Of a stretch of 26,357 bases of DNA, positions 7,589-15,905 are shown piece after piece. The notes under the pieces are model-generated. The model was not told the origin of the DNA, searched no databases, and worked only from the letters and a program-made list of their open reading frames with translations. Location of the stretch: the NCBI GenBank assembly GCA_964368815.1, contig CAYJDA010000032.1:1-26357 (forward strand). The letters are read 5' to 3'. How positions within the stretch are numbered: position 1 is the first letter of the stretch; each line of letters begins with the position of its first letter. Made by a program: the position numbers and the translations under genes. This DNA is from CAYJBH01 sp964368815. GTDB taxonomy: Bacteria; Bacillota; Clostridia; Oscillospirales; Ruminococcaceae.

Positions 7589-7609
7589 TATTATAAGGTG
7601 GTTGAAAAT

Positions 7610-8632
7610 ATGGCAAAGGTGAAGGACATAGCAAAGGAACTCAATTTGTCTCAGGCTACTGTTTCACGTGCGTTAAGAAACGATGAAACGTTATCGATTG
7701 CACCGGCTACACGTGCTGCAATCCTTTCGAAAGCCCAACAAATGGGTTATGAATTTAAAAAGGTAATGGGTTCTAAAAAGAATTTAAACTTCTTGGTAAT
7801 CCACAAAAAGCAAACATTTAGAAATCAAACGGATTCTTCATACTACTTCTCGGTAAGATCGGGAATTGAAAGCAACTGTGCAAAAAAAGGGATTGCTTGT
7901 TCCTTTATCGCTATAGAAAATATCGACAATTCGATTAATGCCCCCGATGGAGTTGTTGTTGTTGGAAACTACCTTGAAGAGCAGTATGCAAAAATTCACT
8001 CCATCTTACCGAACACCCCCATAGTGGTAGTTGGGATAACAGCCTACTGTAAATGCAACTATGATCATATTACCTTTTCAAACAAAGAGTCGGTAAGATT
8101 GGCAATAGATTATTTATTTGAAAACGGCCATAGCGACATAGCTTATCTTGGCGTAGAGGAGCTTTTTGGAACCGAAAAGTTTGGTTCACGCAAGCAGACC
8201 TTTATTGATATGATGAAACAAATGGGCATTTATAACCCAAACAGGGTATTAACAAAGGATCACGGAAGAGATAGGGTAGAACAGGGTTACAATCTTGCAA
8301 AAAAACTGTTAGAACAGCGCCCCCTGCCCACCGCCATCTTCTGCGCAAACGATCCGGTTGCGCTTGGGGTGTTAAAGGTATTTTGGGAAGTTGGAATAAG
8401 GGTTCCTGACGACATTTCGATTGTTTCACACGACGGGTGTTTTCCTGCCGAGTTAACAACACCCCCGCTAACCACTGTAAATGTTCACCCATACGAGTTG
8501 GGACTTGAAGCTGTTAACATGTTAGAACAACGCCTACAAATTGCTATAAAATACTCGCGAACAGTTTGTTTGAGCCCTGCTCTCATCGAGCGAGACAGCG
8601 TAAAAAATATTGCGGACAGCGCAAAAAAATGA
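7610..8632 (+). CDS. LacI family transcriptional regulator
   Basis: This 340-residue regulator has an N-terminal helix-turn-helix, KVKDIAKELNLSQATVSRAL, matching the LacI signature, a hinge around residues 45-60 and a C-terminal ligand-binding domain of the periplasmic-binding-protein fold. Typical segments of that domain are DGVVVVG, AIDYLFENGHSDIAYLG, AIFCANDPVALGVL and PDDISIVSHDG. I choose ATG 7610 because AAGGTGG ends 8 bases before it. The in-frame GTG at 7598 lies inside that site. It is divergent from the transport operon across 266 bases that hold the promoter and repeats, so it probably represses that operon and itself. The inducer is likely the imported compound or a derivative. 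Confidence 0.92.
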   Translation: MAKVKDIAKELNLSQATVSRALRNDETLSIAPATRAAILSKAQQMGYEFKKVMGSKKNLNFLVIHKKQTFRNQTDSSYYFSVRSGIESNCAKKGIACSFIAIENIDNSINAPDGVVVVGNYLEEQYAKIHSILPNTPIVVVGITAYCKCNYDHITFSNKESVRLAIDYLFENGHSDIAYLGVEELFGTEKFGSRKQTFIDMMKQMGIYNPNRVLTKDHGRDRVEQGYNLAKKLLEQRPLPTAIFCANDPVALGVLKVFWEVGIRVPDDISIVSHDGCFPAELTTPPLTTVNVHPYELGLEAVNMLEQRLQIAIKYSRTVCLSPALIERDSVKNIADSAKK

Positions 8633-8640
8633 GCTGTCCG
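8613..8640 (+). terminator. stem-loop over the regulator stop codon
   Basis: CGGACAGC (8613-8620) pairs perfectly with GCTGTCCG (8633-8640) across a 12-nt loop that contains the stop codon. No run of T follows directly, so it may be a weak or factor-assisted terminator, or an mRNA-protecting structure, between the regulator gene and tag. Confidence 0.4.
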
Positions 8641-8692
8641 ATTGGTGTGGTTTTAAATCTGAGATGATATTTAAAGAAAGGATTTTAATAAA

Positions 8693-9271
8693 ATGCAAAG
8701 GTGTAGCTGGCTAAATCTTGAAAAGTCGGAATTATATATTGACTACCATGATAATGAGTGGGGTATTGCATCTTATGATGATGCACACCTCTTTGAAATG
8801 TTTATACTGGAAAGCTTTCACTGCGGACTTTCCTGGCTTTTGATATTAAAAAAACGAGAAAATTTCCGAAAGGCGTTTGATAACTTTGATGCCGAAAAAA
8901 TTTCGAAATACGGTGAAGATAAAGTATCTGAGCTTATGGCGAACGAAGGCATTGTTCGAAACAGGGCTAAAATTCTTGCAACAATACAAAATGCAAAAGC
9001 ATATTTAAAGGTAGTTGAGGAGATGGGAAGCTTTTCGAAGTATCTTTGGAGTTTTACAGATAACATGGTTGTGTATAATCCCTTTGATGGAATAACAACA
9101 AGAAATGAACTTTCAGATGAAATCTCTAAGGACCTTAAAAAAAGAGGGTTTAAGTTTATGGGTACTGTTACCTGCTACTCATACATAGAAGCAGTCGGAA
9201 TAATGAATAATCATAGTCCAAACTGCTTTAAGTTTATTAATAAAAAGAGTGCTGCCGACCCGCAGGAATGA
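8693..9271 (+). CDS. tag: DNA-3-methyladenine glycosylase I
   Basis: This 192-residue cytoplasmic repair enzyme removes 3-methyladenine from alkylated DNA. It aligns well by eye with the Tag family throughout: RCSWLN at the start, YHDNEWG, GLSWLLILKKRENFRKAF, EGIVRNRAKI, LKKRGFKFMGTVTCYSY and GIMNNHSPNCF at the end. The four residues that hold the structural zinc in this family are present: Cys4, His19, His174 and Cys178. The start is ATG with AAAGGA about 10 bases upstream. It lies 60 bases after the LacI-type gene on the same strand and converges with the surface operon. Its presence beside a sugar operon is probably incidental. Confidence 0.95.
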   Translation: MQRCSWLNLEKSELYIDYHDNEWGIASYDDAHLFEMFILESFHCGLSWLLILKKRENFRKAFDNFDAEKISKYGEDKVSELMANEGIVRNRAKILATIQNAKAYLKVVEEMGSFSKYLWSFTDNMVVYNPFDGITTRNELSDEISKDLKKRGFKFMGTVTCYSYIEAVGIMNNHSPNCFKFINKKSAADPQE

Positions 9272-9321
9272 TAACCGGTGTTAGAACTGCATATTGTTGT
9301 TTAGACTAAAAGTTATGCACC

Positions 9322-10788
9322 TTAGCGGCCCGGTTGATTTCCCGGGCGCCGAGCTCCCCCCTGCCCCATGCTTAAATTATCTATCGGATTTCCGTTTTCA
9401 TCGGTTACGTTTCCACCGGAAATGCTATATACTCCGTTTACATCCAACGCTCCGTCACCGCCTGAATATATGGAATTTGCTTCTATTACTATATCTCCGC
9501 CCTCAATTGTTAAATCGCCGTTTGAATCTATGCCGTCGCCCTGACATTTTATATATATAGCCCCACCGATGATTAATGCATATCCATCGTCTGCACTTGC
9601 GTTAACCGCATCATCGAGTACGTTCAAATTAATATCCCCGTCATAAATTGTTATAGTCGACCCCTCTATGCCTTCATATGCATTTTCTACATTTAAATTG
9701 ATACTGTTTATTATTAAATTGTAGTCCGCATGTAACGCATCGTCACCGGAGCTGATAGAAAAGTTACCTCCGTTTACCGTTAAATTATTATTTGCATGGA
9801 TTGCATCCTCATATGAAGAGATGGTAAATTCGCCTGCATTAATAACAATATCGTTAGACTTAATGCCCTTCATGCTATCCTCCAGCAGATCGGTTGGTTG
9901 AACTGTATTTCCGGGGCCCTCGCCTCTGGTAATCTCGTTTAAAACCTCCACATATCCACCGCCTGAATAAAGGTTAAACACGCCTTCATCTATCTGTAAA
10001 AGTTGCTCTGCACTAATCGCATCATTTTGCGCCGTTATATTATAGCTGCCGTCTGTAATGATGATGTTTCCTCTATCTATATCCTCATCGTTAGATGACT
10101 TTAATCCGTCTTTGCCACATTCAACCGTTATGGTTGATGAGCTAATCGCAAGGAGATCTTTGCCTACAATTGCGTCTTCAACAGCATTAACAACAATGTT
10201 ACCACCGTTTATTACAAGGTCGTCGCGACTGTTAATGCCGTCTTGATAAAGGGTGTTAACCACAAGTGTACCATCGCCTATTATTGCAGTATCTGCCGCA
10301 GAGTAAATAGCGGCAGATGGAAATTCGCTATCCTGTGTAGTTATCGCGCCTTGCGTTATGGTACTCTCTCCCATAAGCACTAAAACAACATCTTTTGCTT
10401 CAATAATGTTTATCGGCGTACCGGTGTCGGTGTCGATATTTACATTGTTTAAAACAAGATAAACAACGCCTTCATCTACATCTTTATTAACATTAACAAC
10501 TATTTCGTTGTAGCTGCCGTTAAATTCATACATGCCGCTTTGTGTTATATAAACTTCCTGCTCCTCCATAAAAACCGCATCACTAAAATCCTCGGTAAAA
10601 TCATTTGCAGGGTAATCGATATGAGTTATAGCTTCATCAGTATCCTGAACAACATCAACATCACTCCCCTGCACTGTTACCTGTTGATTTTGATTAGGGC
10701 CGTTTATTGCTTCGTTATTTATAGCGTCGTTACATGCAGATAGCAAAAGCACCGATGCTAATAAAAAAATTGTTAAATATAATTTCAT
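9322..10788 (-). CDS. Cthe_2159-like carbohydrate-binding beta-helix lipoprotein
   Basis: This 488-residue surface lipoprotein has the signal peptide MKLYLTIFLLASVLLLSAC with lipidated Cys19. The mature part is built from imperfect repeats with Asn, Gly and Asp turns (NGGNIVVNA, NAGEFTISS, NGGNFSISSGDDALHAD, EGGDIVIEA), the pattern of a right-handed parallel beta-helix. The repeated GDDALHAD/DAIHANN/DGIDSNGD turns match the Cthe_2159 carbohydrate-binding family (formerly DUF4353), known for binding cellulose-like and polygalacturonic polymers. The end is a short Gly/Pro/Arg-rich tail. AGGAG precedes the ATG. It is the last gene of the surface operon, 13 bases after a small membrane protein gene. 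It probably binds a wall or extracellular glycan at the surface. Confidence 0.87.
   Translation of the reverse strand: MKLYLTIFLLASVLLLSACNDAINNEAINGPNQNQQVTVQGSDVDVVQDTDEAITHIDYPANDFTEDFSDAVFMEEQEVYITQSGMYEFNGSYNEIVVNVNKDVDEGVVYLVLNNVNIDTDTGTPINIIEAKDVVLVLMGESTITQGAITTQDSEFPSAAIYSAADTAIIGDGTLVVNTLYQDGINSRDDLVINGGNIVVNAVEDAIVGKDLLAISSSTITVECGKDGLKSSNDEDIDRGNIIITDGSYNITAQNDAISAEQLLQIDEGVFNLYSGGGYVEVLNEITRGEGPGNTVQPTDLLEDSMKGIKSNDIVINAGEFTISSYEDAIHANNNLTVNGGNFSISSGDDALHADYNLIINSINLNVENAYEGIEGSTITIYDGDINLNVLDDAVNASADDGYALIIGGAIYIKCQGDGIDSNGDLTIEGGDIVIEANSIYSGGDGALDVNGVYSISGGNVTDENGNPIDNLSMGQGGARRPGNQPGR
9328..9347 (-). other. GC-rich hairpin at the end of the surface operon
   Basis: GCCCGG (9328-9333) and CCGGGC (9342-9347) form a 6-bp stem with an 8-base loop in the last codons of the lipoprotein gene. 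They sit in a small GC-rich island within AT-rich DNA. No U-tract follows on the minus strand, so a terminator role is uncertain. The 50 bases between this gene and tag show no better terminator. Confidence 0.3.
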
Positions 10789-10801
10789 AAAAACTCCTGT
10801 A

Positions 10802-11212
10802 TTATTTAATAAATATTCGGTTTAAAACGTAACTTATAATGCTACATACTATTAAACCTACACCTATGCTGAATAGGATTTGTTCGTATATTGAAGATGT
10901 TCCGGCAATCTCAAAAACTCCCCGTAAAATTGAACTTAATATAAGCGCAACAACACCTGTATGATAAAAATGAGACGCTAAAAAACTTTGAGGTTTTTGT
11001 TTTGCAAATATCATCGCAAGTAATCCTACGTCTACCCCCATTATCAGCGGATATGCGAACAAATAAGTCATGTGGGGCGATCTAACCCCGTGTGAATACT
11101 GCGAATATATTAAGGCAATTAAAATGCAAATTACCGTAACTACTGCATATGGGATAACACGTTTACTTAGATAATATTTTCTAATCATCTGCCTATTGTG
11201 CAATGTAGACAA
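10802..11212 (-). CDS. small four-helix membrane protein of unknown function
   Basis: I do not recognise a family. The protein has up to 136 residues and four clear hydrophobic helices, roughly at residues 18-38, 48-70, 82-104 and 108-133, with a basic N-terminus (NRQMIRKYYLSKR). The longest reading starts at TTG 11210-11212, has AAAGGAG 11 bases upstream and overlaps the glycosyltransferase gene by 20 bases. The alternative ATG at 11186-11188 begins just after that gene's stop but has only a weak AGG. It lies between the triple-domain glycosyltransferase and the beta-helix lipoprotein genes on the same strand, so it probably works in the same surface process, perhaps as a partner of the GtrA-like domain. 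Confidence 0.72.
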   Translation of the reverse strand: MSTLHNRQMIRKYYLSKRVIPYAVVTVICILIALIYSQYSHGVRSPHMTYLFAYPLIMGVDVGLLAMIFAKQKPQSFLASHFYHTGVVALILSSILRGVFEIAGTSSIYEQILFSIGVGLIVCSIISYVLNRIFIK

Positions 11213-13190
11213 TGTCGCTCACGCTCCTTTCTTTGAAGCTTTTTCCGTTTGTTGTTGGGTTATTAACAACCTCCCCCATGAACACCATCGTTGCAGAGCC
11301 GCCGCCATCCAGATTATAACCCTCTACGCAACCGTAAGAGCTGAGAACAGTTGCTATCTCCACGAGCGAGAGACCCTCACTCTGTGTTGTTCGTCCGTCG
11401 GCTACCAGAAAAATGTAGTGGTTGGGCGCAATCATACCTATTGCTGTTCTGGGATTACTCGGGTCCTCCCTATCAACCTGACTGTTTTCGTCAACAAGAA
11501 TTTCCCCGTCGCTGATTAATCCCGGCCCAAATGAATATATTTGCTCTGCACCTTGGTTTGCTAACTCCGTTGCAGTAATATTTGATTCGTTAATAACATC
11601 CATACTTCCATCGTTATAAATAACCAGATCGTCATTGCCATCACTCATTGCAACATCCCTATAAAGCTGGCCGTTACGCATAACATAACCGGTATCACGA
11701 AATCCATAAAAGTCGCCATTTATTGCGAGTATGGCATCGTTAGCCTGTGCAATTTCAGAAGTTGTTTGTTTTAAATTATTACCAAAAGATCCATACGCAA
11801 GACCTGATTGCAACAAATCACTATCCTCTATTTTCACCTCTGCAATATAGATGTCGGTATCATACTCGCGTATTGTTGATATGGTTATATCAACGGTATC
11901 GCTTTCGTAACTGTTTTGTGTTACAACGGGGTCGACGGGCACATTTTCTTGCTCTGCGCTTTCGCTTGATGGCATACTTTGCGAGCTATTATCCTCAGGC
12001 GTTATCTGTTCCTGCGAGGCTGTAGAATTGATTTCAAGTGCTACAACGTTTTGCGGTATAATAAAGCGGTTAAGCAGTGAAAAACCCACGTAGAACACAA
12101 AAAATGCTGTAGCGGATATTTTCCACACCCGTGACGCTGTTTGTTTTGATATGTTATTTTTAAAAACCCAATTTTTTTGCATTTTATAGCTGAATAAAAA
12201 CAGCCCTCCGTCTATGATGATTTTTGATATTATCGAACTTTGCAGCAGCGATGAAAGGGTAGCTGTGCCTACTGCACTTGCTGCCATTATCGCAAAAAAC
12301 AGTGCCGTATATTTTAGCGATTGTTGCAAGGTTTTATCCGATGATGCAAACACCATCTTTCTGTTTAAAATAAAATTTACAGCCCCCGATATTATCCTTG
12401 CTAAAACTGTGGCGATAGAGATACTTGCAAATGTGCCTAAAGGTAAAACTACCGTAAAGAGATAAAAAAGAGATATATCAACAACCGAGCCGACAACCGA
12501 GCTTGCAACAAACTTAATTAATCTACTATATATTCGCAGTGCATCACGAACGCATCGAAAGTGTGATGATGAGTTATTATTGATATACACCGTTGCTATC
12601 GGAACACTTATAATAGGAAATTTTGCGGACGCTTCCTGCAAAAAATTATATTCATATTCATAGCGTGAGCCCTCCACCTCCAGTGCAAACCGAAGTATAT
12701 TTTGCGGTATTCCCCGCAAACCCGTTTGTGTGTCGTTGCATTTTATTCCGGTGCTTAACCTAAAAATTATGGCAGAAATTTTATTGCCAACAAGGCTTTT
12801 TATGGGCACGTTTTTTGTTTTAAAGTCGCGCGATCCGAGAATAAGTGTATTCGGGTTGGCGCACATAGCCTCAGCAACCTTAACAATATCATAAACCCGA
12901 TGCTGACCATCTGAATCTGCGGTAATGCAGCTTACCGTTTCGCCGTAGAGCTTAAGCGCAAGTTTAAAACCTGTTTTAAGTGCTGTTCCTTTGCCGGCGT
13001 TAACCTCATGTTCTACGAGACAGCAGCCTTTTTTCACTACATTTTCGAACACCTTTTTGTATTCGCTTCCGCTGCCATCGTTAACTACTATTATTTTTTT
13101 AAATCCGCTTTTATGAATCTCTTCAATAAAATCAATTAGCTCCAACGACGGTTTATATACAGGGATAATTATAACCTGATTTCTTTCCAT
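11193..13190 (-). CDS. GT2 glycosyltransferase - GtrA - phosphodiester glycosidase fusion
   Basis: This 665-residue protein carries three modules. Residues about 1-225 are a GT2 (DPM1/GtrB-like) glycosyltransferase with IIIPVYKP, VVNDGS, NAGKGTALKTG and the metal-binding region ADSDGQH, which normally loads a sugar onto a lipid phosphate. Residues about 230-345 are a four-helix GtrA-like domain linked to lipid-linked sugar flipping. After one more membrane helix (about 360-380) and a Ser/Gln/Glu-rich linker, residues about 450-665 are a phosphodiester glycosidase (NAGPA-like) domain with AINGDFYG, NPRTAIG and YNLDGGGSATM. The last domain would be outside the cell. ATG 13190 is chosen because GGGGG lies 5 bases upstream. 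An earlier in-frame ATG at 13226 would overlap the preceding gene. It sits in the VTC operon. Confidence 0.88.
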   Translation of the reverse strand: MERNQVIIIPVYKPSLELIDFIEEIHKSGFKKIIVVNDGSGSEYKKVFENVVKKGCCLVEHEVNAGKGTALKTGFKLALKLYGETVSCITADSDGQHRVYDIVKVAEAMCANPNTLILGSRDFKTKNVPIKSLVGNKISAIIFRLSTGIKCNDTQTGLRGIPQNILRFALEVEGSRYEYEYNFLQEASAKFPIISVPIATVYINNNSSSHFRCVRDALRIYSRLIKFVASSVVGSVVDISLFYLFTVVLPLGTFASISIATVLARIISGAVNFILNRKMVFASSDKTLQQSLKYTALFFAIMAASAVGTATLSSLLQSSIISKIIIDGGLFLFSYKMQKNWVFKNNISKQTASRVWKISATAFFVFYVGFSLLNRFIIPQNVVALEINSTASQEQITPEDNSSQSMPSSESAEQENVPVDPVVTQNSYESDTVDITISTIREYDTDIYIAEVKIEDSDLLQSGLAYGSFGNNLKQTTSEIAQANDAILAINGDFYGFRDTGYVMRNGQLYRDVAMSDGNDDLVIYNDGSMDVINESNITATELANQGAEQIYSFGPGLISDGEILVDENSQVDREDPSNPRTAIGMIAPNHYIFLVADGRTTQSEGLSLVEIATVLSSYGCVEGYNLDGGGSATMVFMGEVVNNPTTNGKSFKERSVSDIVYIAQ

Positions 13191-13209
13191 ACAAGCCCCC
13201 TTAACAGGC

Positions 13210-13899
13210 TTAAAGTACATTTGCAAAAATTTCCTGTTTTGTAATAATGATTTCTAAATTTCCGTTTCTTGTTCGTAGCTCATCAATAAATTCTTTCTCG
13301 CTTGCTGTATTTTTAAGTTCTATTTCATAGCTTAGCTTAAACATGCTTCCCATGTTTGTTGTTTTAGAGGTTACTAAGTTTACCTTGTCGGTATATTTTT
13401 CAAAAAGATCATCAAACACATCAAAATAGTTAAGATTTTCCGGGATGGTTATATGCAGAGTTCTGCTATTGCTTTTTTGTTCACCAAAATTTATTGCATT
13501 AAGCGAGAATGCAAATAGGCAGGCTATAACCGAAAATAATACAGCAAATCCCACATACCCCATTCCAATGGTAAGTCCGGTACACATGGCGGTAAAAATT
13601 GCGCCAATTTCCTTTGCAGTGCCGGGAACAGAGCGAAAGCGTACAAGGCTAAATGCACCCGCCACGGCAACGCCTGCTCCTATATTTCCGTTAACCATAA
13701 TAATTACCATCGAAACTGCAAGCGGCAAAAGGGCAAGAGTTGCCACAAAACCCTTTGTGCATCTTGTTTTATAGGCATAAATCTTCGCCATAAAAACCCC
13801 TAAAACTATTGCCGACACCATGCAGATAAAAAACTGGGGCAATGTTATAGACAATGCGGCTGTGGTGCTAAATATTCCTGCAAAAATATTATTGAGCAT
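13210..13899 (-). CDS. DUF4956 membrane protein
   Basis: This 229-residue protein has about four to five N-terminal membrane helices followed by a soluble C-terminal domain of about 90 residues (from RTLHITIPENLNYFDVFDDLF). The segment GAFSLVRFRSVPGTAKEIGAIFTAMCTGL matches the conserved core of DUF4956 proteins, which regularly occur next to VTC-domain proteins. Its start overlaps the VTC gene by 11 bases, so the two are translationally coupled and probably form a membrane complex. The biochemical role is not established. It may form the membrane part through which the product of the VTC enzyme passes. Confidence 0.87.
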   Translation of the reverse strand: MLNNIFAGIFSTTAALSITLPQFFICMVSAIVLGVFMAKIYAYKTRCTKGFVATLALLPLAVSMVIIMVNGNIGAGVAVAGAFSLVRFRSVPGTAKEIGAIFTAMCTGLTIGMGYVGFAVLFSVIACLFAFSLNAINFGEQKSNSRTLHITIPENLNYFDVFDDLFEKYTDKVNLVTSKTTNMGSMFKLSYEIELKNTASEKEFIDELRTRNGNLEIIITKQEIFANVL

Positions 13900-14620
13900 T
13901 TGCTATTCCTCTCAGACGTTTTAAATATTTGGGTAGAATAAAATTGTTATACGCTGTGCCATACTTTGAAAAGGAGGTTTTATATAAACCGTTTTCCCCA
14001 AGAAAGTTAACAAACCAAAACGGCAATCCTTTAACGGTTTTAACCTCAAGAACAACAACATCATCCGGTAGTATTTCAACATCTTGTTCGCTTTCATACG
14101 GTGATACATCAACGTCTCGCATCTTAATATTAAAATCGAAGGTTATTCTAAAATTTTCATCCTCCGGCGAATAATATGCCTCTCGCTCATATGAGAGGTA
14201 GATACTGGGAGAAAGGCTGTTATAAACACCTTTAAAATAGTCTACCTCCTTTTTTATCTGGGAGGTATCCTCAAGTTCGGAATTATTACACAGATACGAC
14301 ATTGCATTAGACTGGATGGACTGTAGCCTTCTTTTGTAAACTACGCCATCATATTTCTTTTTAAGCTCGATAAACCCTACCGTGTCTTCACTCGGTTGGC
14401 CATATACTCGAAGCCGTAATTTCTCTTTATACTTTGGTTTTTCGATGCTGTGCCTTATAATGTTAAAATTATCGGTATCGAAATAAACATTTGATATTTT
14501 ATGTCTTCCATAACTATCAAGCACCATATGCTTTTCCATGCATTTACAAAGCAGGAAATACTGTTGCTTTGATAGTCTGTATTTTAATTCATGTCGTTTA
14601 AAAATTGTTTGAACAGACAT
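13889..14620 (-). CDS. VTC-domain (polyphosphate polymerase-like) protein
   Basis: This 243-residue single-domain protein belongs to the VTC/triphosphate-tunnel group. The charged residues expected to line the tunnel are present in order: Glu11 and Lys13 (HELKYRL), Lys67, Arg69 and Arg71 (KLRLR), Glu85 and Lys87 (ELK), Arg146 (YER), Arg158 and Asp162 (RITFD), Glu192 and Lys194 (EVK), and Lys219. In yeast Vtc4 this fold makes polyphosphate from ATP. Bacterial members paired with DUF4956 are less well understood and may act on another triphosphate or polymer. It is the first gene of the operon. The start is ATG 14618-14620. It is preceded by a promoter that shares a 21-base element with that of the adjacent two-component system. 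Confidence 0.88.
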   Translation of the reverse strand: MSVQTIFKRHELKYRLSKQQYFLLCKCMEKHMVLDSYGRHKISNVYFDTDNFNIIRHSIEKPKYKEKLRLRVYGQPSEDTVGFIELKKKYDGVVYKRRLQSIQSNAMSYLCNNSELEDTSQIKKEVDYFKGVYNSLSPSIYLSYEREAYYSPEDENFRITFDFNIKMRDVDVSPYESEQDVEILPDDVVVLEVKTVKGLPFWFVNFLGENGLYKTSFSKYGTAYNNFILPKYLKRLRGIANAQ

Positions 14621-14655
14621 TGTAACCTCGTAATAAAAATGTATTTTATGTTTTT

Positions 14656-14661
14656 ATTATA
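14656..14661 (-). promoter_or_regulatory. -10 box of the VTC operon promoter
   Basis: TATAAT on the minus strand, with transcription predicted to start near 14649, about 30 nt before the VTC start codon. No good -35 box is present. Its place is taken by the 21-base element at 14670-14690, as in activator-dependent promoters. Confidence 0.65.
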
Positions 14662-14669
14662 CATCGGCT

Positions 14670-14690
14670 ACCTTAAACTTAATTTAAAAT
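14670..14690 (-). promoter_or_regulatory. 21-base response-regulator box upstream of the VTC operon
   Basis: On the minus strand the element reads ATTTTAAATTAAG then TTTAAGGT and ends 8 bases before TATAAT. TTTAA recurs 11 bases apart, about one helical turn, as in direct-repeat sites of OmpR-type regulators. It matches the element at 16643-16663 in 17 of 21 positions with the same spacing to the -10 box. Binding by the adjacent response regulator is inferred. Confidence 0.6.
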
Positions 14691-14702
14691 GCACCTTAGT
14701 TT

Positions 14703-15905
14703 TTAAAAAATAACTGTAATTTCTATCTCGTTGCTGTTTTTACTCTCGGCTACTATCCTTGCTGAGTTATTTTCGCAAATCGATTTAGCAATAGACAGCC
14801 CGATACCAAAGCCTGATGTTTCATCGCTTCTGGCCTCATCCTCTCGATAAAATCTATCAAACCAGTTGTTGTGTTTTCCTATAGTCATGTTTTCACATTC
14901 ATTTTTTATCGATAATATTTTTTTACTGCCTTTTTGTAATAACTCGATTGCAATAACGCCGTTTTGCGGCGAGTATTTTATTGCATTTTCTATAAGGATG
15001 CAAAACAGTTTTCGTATATCCCCTTCAAGTGCAAACAGCGAGATATTGCTTGAAATATTTTTTTGTAAGTTTATATTTTTTTGTTGAAATGCCGATGAAA
15101 AATCGTCGATTGTTTCTGCCAACGCTTCGTTTAATGAAAAATCGGTTTTAACACCGCGTCCTTTAACCTCGGCAAGTTTGGAAAGAGAAATTAAATTTTC
15201 CACAAGTAGGTTAAGCCTGTCGGTTTGGGTTTTTATTCCGTCAATCCACTCATCCTCACCGTTATACATCTCAACAACATCACAGTTTGATCTAATTATA
15301 GAAAGCGGCGTTTTAAATTCATGGTTTACATCGGTGATAAATCTTTTTTGCTTTTCGTACATTATTGCAATTGGGCTTACCGCCCACCTCGAAAAAAAGC
15401 AGGATAAAACAAATATAAAAACAATTGCACCCAGCATAATTAAAACCGAAAATAATAGGTATTGTTTAAACCCTATCATCTCTGCCTCAATATCTAAAAA
15501 AACATAGGTATGTCCGTATAAAGTTTCTGTTTTTATAAACCTATAATCATCTATAGTTCCGCTTAACAGATTATTACTGTCTACAGTTTCAGCATATGTT
15601 TTTGCATCCTCGGAGGAAACGCTACTGATATTTTTGGTATCCACATAGTTTATTTTGCCTTCTTCATCGCAGCGCACAACAAAAAACCTTGTGGTAAAGG
15701 CTATTTCTTTTGGAAATCTTTCGGCAGGACGAGAGGATTCTACCAGCTTTAGGTCGCCTTCAGATAACAGATTTAGCAACGCGTTGGAGTTGTTAATTAT
15801 GGAGATATAGTTGGTAACGTTAATTAATACCGCTATAACAAGCATAACAAAAAATGTTATTATTGTTGTAAGCAAAACGAATTTTTTTTGAAGTTTTTTA
15901 ATCAC
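14703..15905 (-). CDS. sensor histidine kinase
   Basis: This 400-residue membrane kinase has a first membrane helix at about residues 9-31 and an extracytoplasmic sensor region of about 115 residues. A second helix lies at about 149-170, followed by a short juxtamembrane stretch and then the dimerisation helix with the phosphoacceptor His195 in DVNHEFKTPLSII. The ATPase domain carries the N-box LIENAIKYSPQNG and a G-box in TSGFGIGLSIAKS. All catalytic parts are present. Its start overlaps the response-regulator stop by 8 bases, so the pair is co-translated. The sensed signal cannot be read from sequence. Location next to the VTC operon and the shared promoter element suggest it responds to an envelope or phosphate-related cue. 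Confidence 0.93.
   Translation of the reverse strand: MIKKLQKKFVLLTTIITFFVMLVIAVLINVTNYISIINNSNALLNLLSEGDLKLVESSRPAERFPKEIAFTTRFFVVRCDEEGKINYVDTKNISSVSSEDAKTYAETVDSNNLLSGTIDDYRFIKTETLYGHTYVFLDIEAEMIGFKQYLLFSVLIMLGAIVFIFVLSCFFSRWAVSPIAIMYEKQKRFITDVNHEFKTPLSIIRSNCDVVEMYNGEDEWIDGIKTQTDRLNLLVENLISLSKLAEVKGRGVKTDFSLNEALAETIDDFSSAFQQKNINLQKNISSNISLFALEGDIRKLFCILIENAIKYSPQNGVIAIELLQKGSKKILSIKNECENMTIGKHNNWFDRFYREDEARSDETSGFGIGLSIAKSICENNSARIVAESKNSNEIEITVIF

Noticed and set aside
8202..8492. Open frames antisense to the LacI-family gene
   Set aside because: They lie inside a well-supported coding region, have no ribosome binding site or family motif and show low-complexity translations.
9294..9560. 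Plus-strand open frame over the 3' end of the beta-helix lipoprotein gene
   Set aside because: The translation is Leu/Arg-rich and unlike any family. It is a shadow of the repetitive coding sequence on the other strand.
9322..10788. Tandem DNA repeat or CRISPR-like array in the lipoprotein gene
   Set aside because: The repeats are at protein level (beta-helix turns) and imperfect in DNA; no identical spaced repeats are seen.
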